A DNA stretch of 64,000 nucleotides from positions 3,717,018 to 3,781,017 of the forward strand of contig FN649737.1 in assembly GCA_000310025.1 (NCBI GenBank), read 5' to 3'. The position numbers and the translations under genes were made by a program. Positions within the stretch are counted from its first letter, which is position 1; every line of letters begins with the position of its first letter. The notes beneath the pieces were generated by a model, which saw only the letters and a program-made list of their open reading frames with translations, was not told where the DNA came from and made no database searches. Shown piece by piece: positions 60,101 through 64,000 of the stretch. This DNA is from Ectocarpus siliculosus (Eukaryota; Sar; Phaeophyceae; Ectocarpales; Ectocarpaceae).

Positions 60101-60893
60101 TAGCGCCATGAAACCAACAGCCACCTCGTCCAGCGTGTTTTGCTGCAGACAGGGGCCCATAGCAGTCAAAAATCAAATCATTAGACTCATCACTGGGGGA
60201 ATCTATTGTCCAGTGTTTGACATTGGCCTCTGATGAAGTTACATAGTCGTGGTATTGTATTGATTTTCTTGTTGACCCTAAAACCCGCTTTACCTCGCCT
60301 AGCATCGTTCGGTGTGGGAGCACCTCGTAGTGGTCAACAGCGGAAAAGGTCTGATGTTGATCGTCTACCGTGGCGGGCTCGTCGCTCGCCAGTTATTTGG
60401 GTAGTCCTTACGATTGATATGTCAGCGCTGTACAATCATGGGTACTACATTGTGTGCGTGCATGTCACCTGAAGTGCACGCATTCCGACGAGAAATTCTT
60501 GATCTCGAGGTCGAACATCTCGAGGCCCGATACCGAAGACGTTTCACCATTCTTGGTGCTCTTGCGGTCAGCACCCAGCACATAGATCGCGGTGGCCACG
60601 TTTTCATCGCCGTGCTGGCCGTCGAAGCAGATCCCCTCGATAGAGTAGTAGCAGTAGTCCGCCATCTGCAGCACACGGTCCTGGGTATTGCTTCCCTTGA
60701 TGCAGGCATCGGGGTCACCGGTGATGGTAATGAGCTTGTCCTCCGTTCCGTGGGTGACGGTCAGGCCGTCATGTGCGTAGTCGCCCTTCTCAAGGTAGCA
60801 TGTGCCTCCGGGCTCGACCACTTTCAAGCAGCTCGCCTCGAAGTCGTCCCCGGCCGTGATCGTGATGGTTTTTGCCGACGCGGACGCGACCAG
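57114..60893 (-). CDS. Beta-helix protein with discoidin-like domains, frameshifted
   Basis: Minus-strand exons: 60469-60893, an unseen exon, 59515-59630 (donor uncertain), 58770-59151, 58418-58458, 57114-58205 (TAA). The N-terminal part is a right-handed parallel beta-helix, with repeated N/G/D-rich rungs such as DYCYYSIEGICFDGQHGDEN, GEAIYVGTALS, ECVDIKEGSANNLVENN and NTFRWNEIAECKGAGI. This fold is common in secreted polysaccharide-active proteins. An acidic linker and two F5/8-type-C-like domains follow (LFDGTTETYFSVHP and LFDGNYETRWSTINT), each ending FTEVEVC or FSEVEVYGC. In the last exon the frame breaks twice: near 57885-57900, and at a 7-nt T run (57595-57601, seven A's in the coding strand). 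One base fewer at each point would restore frame. A signal-peptide exon upstream of 60893 was not found. A role in the cell wall or extracellular matrix is inference. Confidence 0.75.
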
Positions 60894-61689
60894 CTGCGGA
60901 GGGCATACGTGCAAGGAGCAGCGGTGCTGGCCATGATACGGTGTTTGGTTGGGGTAGACTATTGCCGTAAGCTCTGACAGAGTTGTGATTCATGCGTCCA
61001 CCACTAAACATCAGATTCTTGGTCGACCTATCTCTTACGCCTTGTCCTTGTTGTGTATTGTTTTCATGTTTTTTGCGGTCGGGGGTATTGGGCAGTATTA
61101 TTATTTTTTTTTCGAGAGTATCAGCTAAATAGCTGTCAGGCTGGGAGGAACACCGTACGAGGAACTGCTGCTTCGTTGTCATTTTGTCTCCCTTCACGCC
61201 AAACGCACCGCATGTGAAGGATTCAACCATGTTTGTGAGAGTGGCCGCCTGAACGCCGTACGCCTTATTTTCTCTCACTTTGGTATGCTCCGCAGAATTC
61301 TCTCGCCGCCCTGACTACCAGCCTAGCCCGGAACCTGCTCTTCTCGCATCATAAGAGGACGCACCATCAGAAGGCTCGTGGGTAGCTCATACCAAGCAAG
61401 CCTCCTGCTACCAATCATGCTCATGGCTAGGGTGCCTGGCATTTGACCCAACAAGCATTGTTGAGTATGCGTTATCTATGGTGGTGGACCCTGCTGTGTC
61501 AACGCACCGTCGGGCGTTTTCCCGTCGTGCGGACATCAAGCAGCAACGAACGGCAATGGTAATGGCGAGAGTAGGTTTGTGTTGTTGAAATCGTTAATAG
61601 AATCAGTACATAATGTGTCCAGCCTTGCCCTATCTAGAATCATTTACGGCCGTGCCCACGAAGCGGCTTTGAATAATACCGGCGCATGC

Positions 61690-62035
61690 AGCTCATCGCG
61701 GCATGGTTTGAGTGAGGGTATCATGCCTACCATGGTGTTATTGTACTGGCAGCACTCCAGACAGCTGTACGCTGCAGTCGACATTCATTTTCGTAAAGTG
61801 TAGGACAGGGGGGATGATGCTACTGTAGTCGAATGTAGTGCGTGGTCGGGTAGTTCAGTTTTTGGGCACGCAAACGTGCTGCAGGGATGTAGGTGTACCT
61901 CTTCGGACTTGTGTACCCTTTTTTTGCTAGTTTGCGTGTTCTTTGGATCTTCTGATGGCTCTAGCGCTTTTGTGACCACGTACCGTGTCTTTGCTAGGTT
62001 TAGGGATTAGCAAATGACACGAGTTTGATGTTAAG

Positions 62036-62081
<46 letters not shown>

Positions 62082-62082
62082 C
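61690..62082 (+). repeat. Dispersed repeat family 2, copy B
   Basis: Plus-strand copy of the element at 42665-43040, with the same order of blocks (CCATGGTGTTATT, GCAGTCGACATTC, GCACGCAAACGTGCTGCAGG, GGTGTACCTCTTCGG, GGGATTAGCAAATGACACGA). It ends GTTTGATGTTAAGACAACAA and ~15 AAC units. Confidence 0.85.
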
Positions 62083-62132
62083 CCCCCGACCGAGAGAAAA
62101 AAACAATCTCCGAAATAATCACGCCGTAAGAA

Positions 62133-62396
62133 GCGATTTCCGAGCCGGTTATTACGAACTAGAACCTGAAATTTTGATATGTGATTGGAAACGGTCTTAC
62201 AAATGCCCCCGAGGGAGGTGCGTTTTTTTTTTTTTGTGAGGTATTCCTATATTCAATAACTGAGAATCCCAAATGTAGGGGTTTTTGTGGCTAAAACAAA
62301 AAAAAACGAACCTCCCTCGGGGGCATTTGTAAGACCGTTTTCAATGACATATCAAAATTTCAGGTTCTAGTTCGTAAAAACCGGCTTGGAAATCGC
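62133..62396. mobile_element. Foldback / MITE-like inverted repeat
   Basis: Two ~100 bp arms (62133-62234 and 62296-62396) are inverted copies, ~95% identical by eye, separated by a ~60 bp AT-rich loop. Each arm carries GCGATTTCC at its outer end, then ACGAACTAGAACCTGAAATT, GGTCTTACAAATGCCCCCGA, and a T-run at its inner end. The transcript would form a long hairpin. No coding sequence; it is consistent with a non-autonomous foldback element or a hairpin-RNA source. Confidence 0.8.
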
Positions 62397-63032
62397 GATA
62401 ACCTCACTTTTCCTCAGTATCTTGAGTGTTGTATAGGATCTTTTACGAGGCCATAACTTTGATGGAAGATGACCTGGGCCTTGTAACTACCATCATTCAT
62501 TGTTCTCGCAATGCTCCAAGGTACGTGCACACCAATTTTCGACCTTTTAATCAGTATAACGTTTTTATATACCGGAACCATCCCCTACTACACCGCCAAT
62601 TGAGCATTCAATACCCAAATGTTATAGGATTCAGATGTGTAGACGGAACATAGAAGAGCATGGTTCCTTCTAGAAGGCGCGAGAGATGTAACTCCCCGCG
62701 GAAGGATAAAACAGGGGACAGGATCTAGTCGCCCCTGCTTCACAGGTGGCCAGTGGGCACCGTTGTACGGGGGTGTTGAGTTACCTCCGGCCAACGAGTG
62801 GCTATTACATGGGATAACGTAGGGGGGTTACAGGCCGAGCCGGCATGACGTGCCCGGGTTGGTTGTGAAAGCGGTCATCATGCGAGGGTGGGTGTGAAGA
62901 GGGGGAGGGAGATAAAAAAGGGTCGAGGAAAAAAAACCGTGTGTGAGGTTATTCACCTTCTTCCACCCTGCGGTCGCGGTACGCGAGACTTCGCCCGTCC
63001 GTTCACTACCGCAAAGTCTTGTCAAGGAAGAA

Positions 63033-63107
63033 AACACGACAAGGGGGGGATTCGTACCGGCGACTTACTAGTATCGAAGTGTTCATTCTACCGCTACACT
63101 ACGTGTT
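63033..63107 (-). ncRNA. tRNA-like sequence, probably a relic or SINE head
   Basis: On the minus strand, 75 nt have a 6 bp acceptor-like stem (AACACG with CGTGTT), an A-box-like TGTAGCGGTAGAATG and a B-box-like GGTACGAATCC. The T stem has mismatches and the anticodon arm is poor, so a working tRNA is unlikely. Confidence 0.3.
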
Positions 63108-63339
63108 GTGACATTGCGTGTGCGACTTGCACGTAAATTTCATGAATGCATAGTGGGGGGCTAAAAACATTGTGTGGCACAGCACCGCCCACGACGCGGC
63201 CGATGAGCGCACACTTTGCCGTCCCGCCCACCCAAAAAACAGAAACTCCGAATATTGTCGTCTTCCATTGCCAATCGTTTAATGGGAAGTTGTTGGTCAG
63301 TTAAGCTTTATGTTCCACAACAACAACGTACCGTAAACG

Positions 63340-63915
63340 TCGGAGTTTTCCCCCCGGGGAGAGGGGATCGTTTTTTTTTCTGAAACCAACCCCCTCGAGG
63401 GGAAATTGACGTACCGGGGGGGGTTAGTTTTTTCTGTTCCAACGCTACCCCGAGGGGAACCCCCCCCACGGGGAGTTGTGCAAAAAAATGATGGTCTACA
63501 CACCAAACACACAGAGAGTGGCGAAACTGAGATGGATAAGGTTTACGAGCAAGCGTTCAACAAGCAGAGGGAGGAGAAAACGTATGAGCAACGAAGGCGA
63601 AGAAAAAAAAGACAGCAAGGAGGACAGCAGCACAGGGAGTTTGTCTCGTCCCGCAAGTAATTCCACGAAAAGGAAGGGCCCGCCTTGCAGTGACAAACGG
63701 TGCACCTAAATCTCGCTCGAAGCGCACATCTGCAACAATATTTTCCGTCCCATATCGTGCTTTTCGTGCTCCGCGATGCAACAAAATCGACTCAGAAAAT
63801 TAGAGAAATACATCCCCCCCGGGGGGAACCCGTGGGAAAACTGGTACCCCGGGGGAAAATTGAAATACCCGGGGGGATTTTGTTTTTGTACGAAAACGAT
63901 CTACCCCGGGGCTAA
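63340..63915. repeat. CCCCGGGG-rich block with inverted ends
   Basis: Both ends carry runs such as CCCCCCGGGG, CCCTCGAGGGG and ACCCCGGGG. The left end (GGGGATCGTTTT) is loosely the inverse of the right end (AAAACGATCTACCCC). Between them lies a lysine/arginine-rich frame of no clear identity. It is possibly a non-autonomous element with degenerate terminal inverted repeats. Confidence 0.4.
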
Positions 63916-63949
63916 ATCAAAGAAACCATGCTTCCAGGCCGAAAAGGTA

Positions 63950-63970
63950 GGGGGGGGGGGGGGGGGGGGG
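63950..63970 (+). repeat. Poly-G run
   Basis: 21 consecutive G near the right edge of the window; a similar run of 12 G's lies at about 16862. Confidence 0.9.
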
Positions 63971-64000
63971 ACCCGGACCTCTCCGGCAAATACCGTTAAA

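Larger units (their letters stand above)
60894..64000. other. Repeat-rich region
   Basis: No gene is recognised. It should contain the first exon and promoter of the beta-helix gene, then a family-2 element, a foldback element, a tRNA-like sequence and a block of CCCCGGGG-type motifs, each listed separately. Confidence 0.5.

Overview
The window looks like nuclear DNA of a brown alga (Phaeophyceae, Ectocarpus-like) or a close stramenopile relative. The reasons are intron-rich genes with short GC-rich exons, introns of about 0.3-5 kb with GT-AG borders, long untranslated stretches, many microsatellites, and the type of proteins found. The genus cannot be fixed from sequence alone. Three assembly gaps (196-295, 13563-13659, 36087-36186) show it is a draft assembly.

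Layout. 1-1724 is a tandem-repeat array. 3794-15029 (+) is a large coiled-coil protein gene with at least 13 exons; its 5' end was not found. 16536-22727 (-) is a Mn/Ni-type ureohydrolase gene (agmatinase/guanidinobutyrase/guanidine-hydrolase superfamily). 23218-26557 (+) is a mitochondrial carrier (SLC25) gene, head-to-head with the ureohydrolase. 29447-31838 (-) is a complete Mpv17/PMP22-family membrane protein gene, convergent with the carrier. 35119-50414 (+) is a complete 17-exon sodium:solute symporter gene of about 656 aa. 50415-57113 has no recognisable gene but holds several weak reading frames and a GC-rich island. 57114-60893 (-) is a secreted-type beta-helix protein with two discoidin-like C-terminal domains and two apparent frameshifts. 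60894-64000 is repeat-rich.

Exons were joined by hand, using splice consensus together with continuity of frame phase and of family motifs. In the ureohydrolase, carrier, Mpv17 and symporter genes every junction listed is phase-consistent, which is strong support. First exons of the coiled-coil, ureohydrolase and beta-helix genes are unresolved.

Repeats. The window holds at least three dispersed element types. One is a tRNA-derived SINE with three copies. The second is a ~380 bp element with two copies. The third is represented by a single 3' end. All appear to share a 3' tail motif close to GTGAAGACAACAAC followed by an A-rich or (AAC)n tail. There is also a ~265 bp foldback element. Most of the SINE-like copies lie inside introns. 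The ureohydrolase (which would release urea from a guanidino compound) and the neighbouring mitochondrial carrier may share a promoter; any metabolic link is inference.
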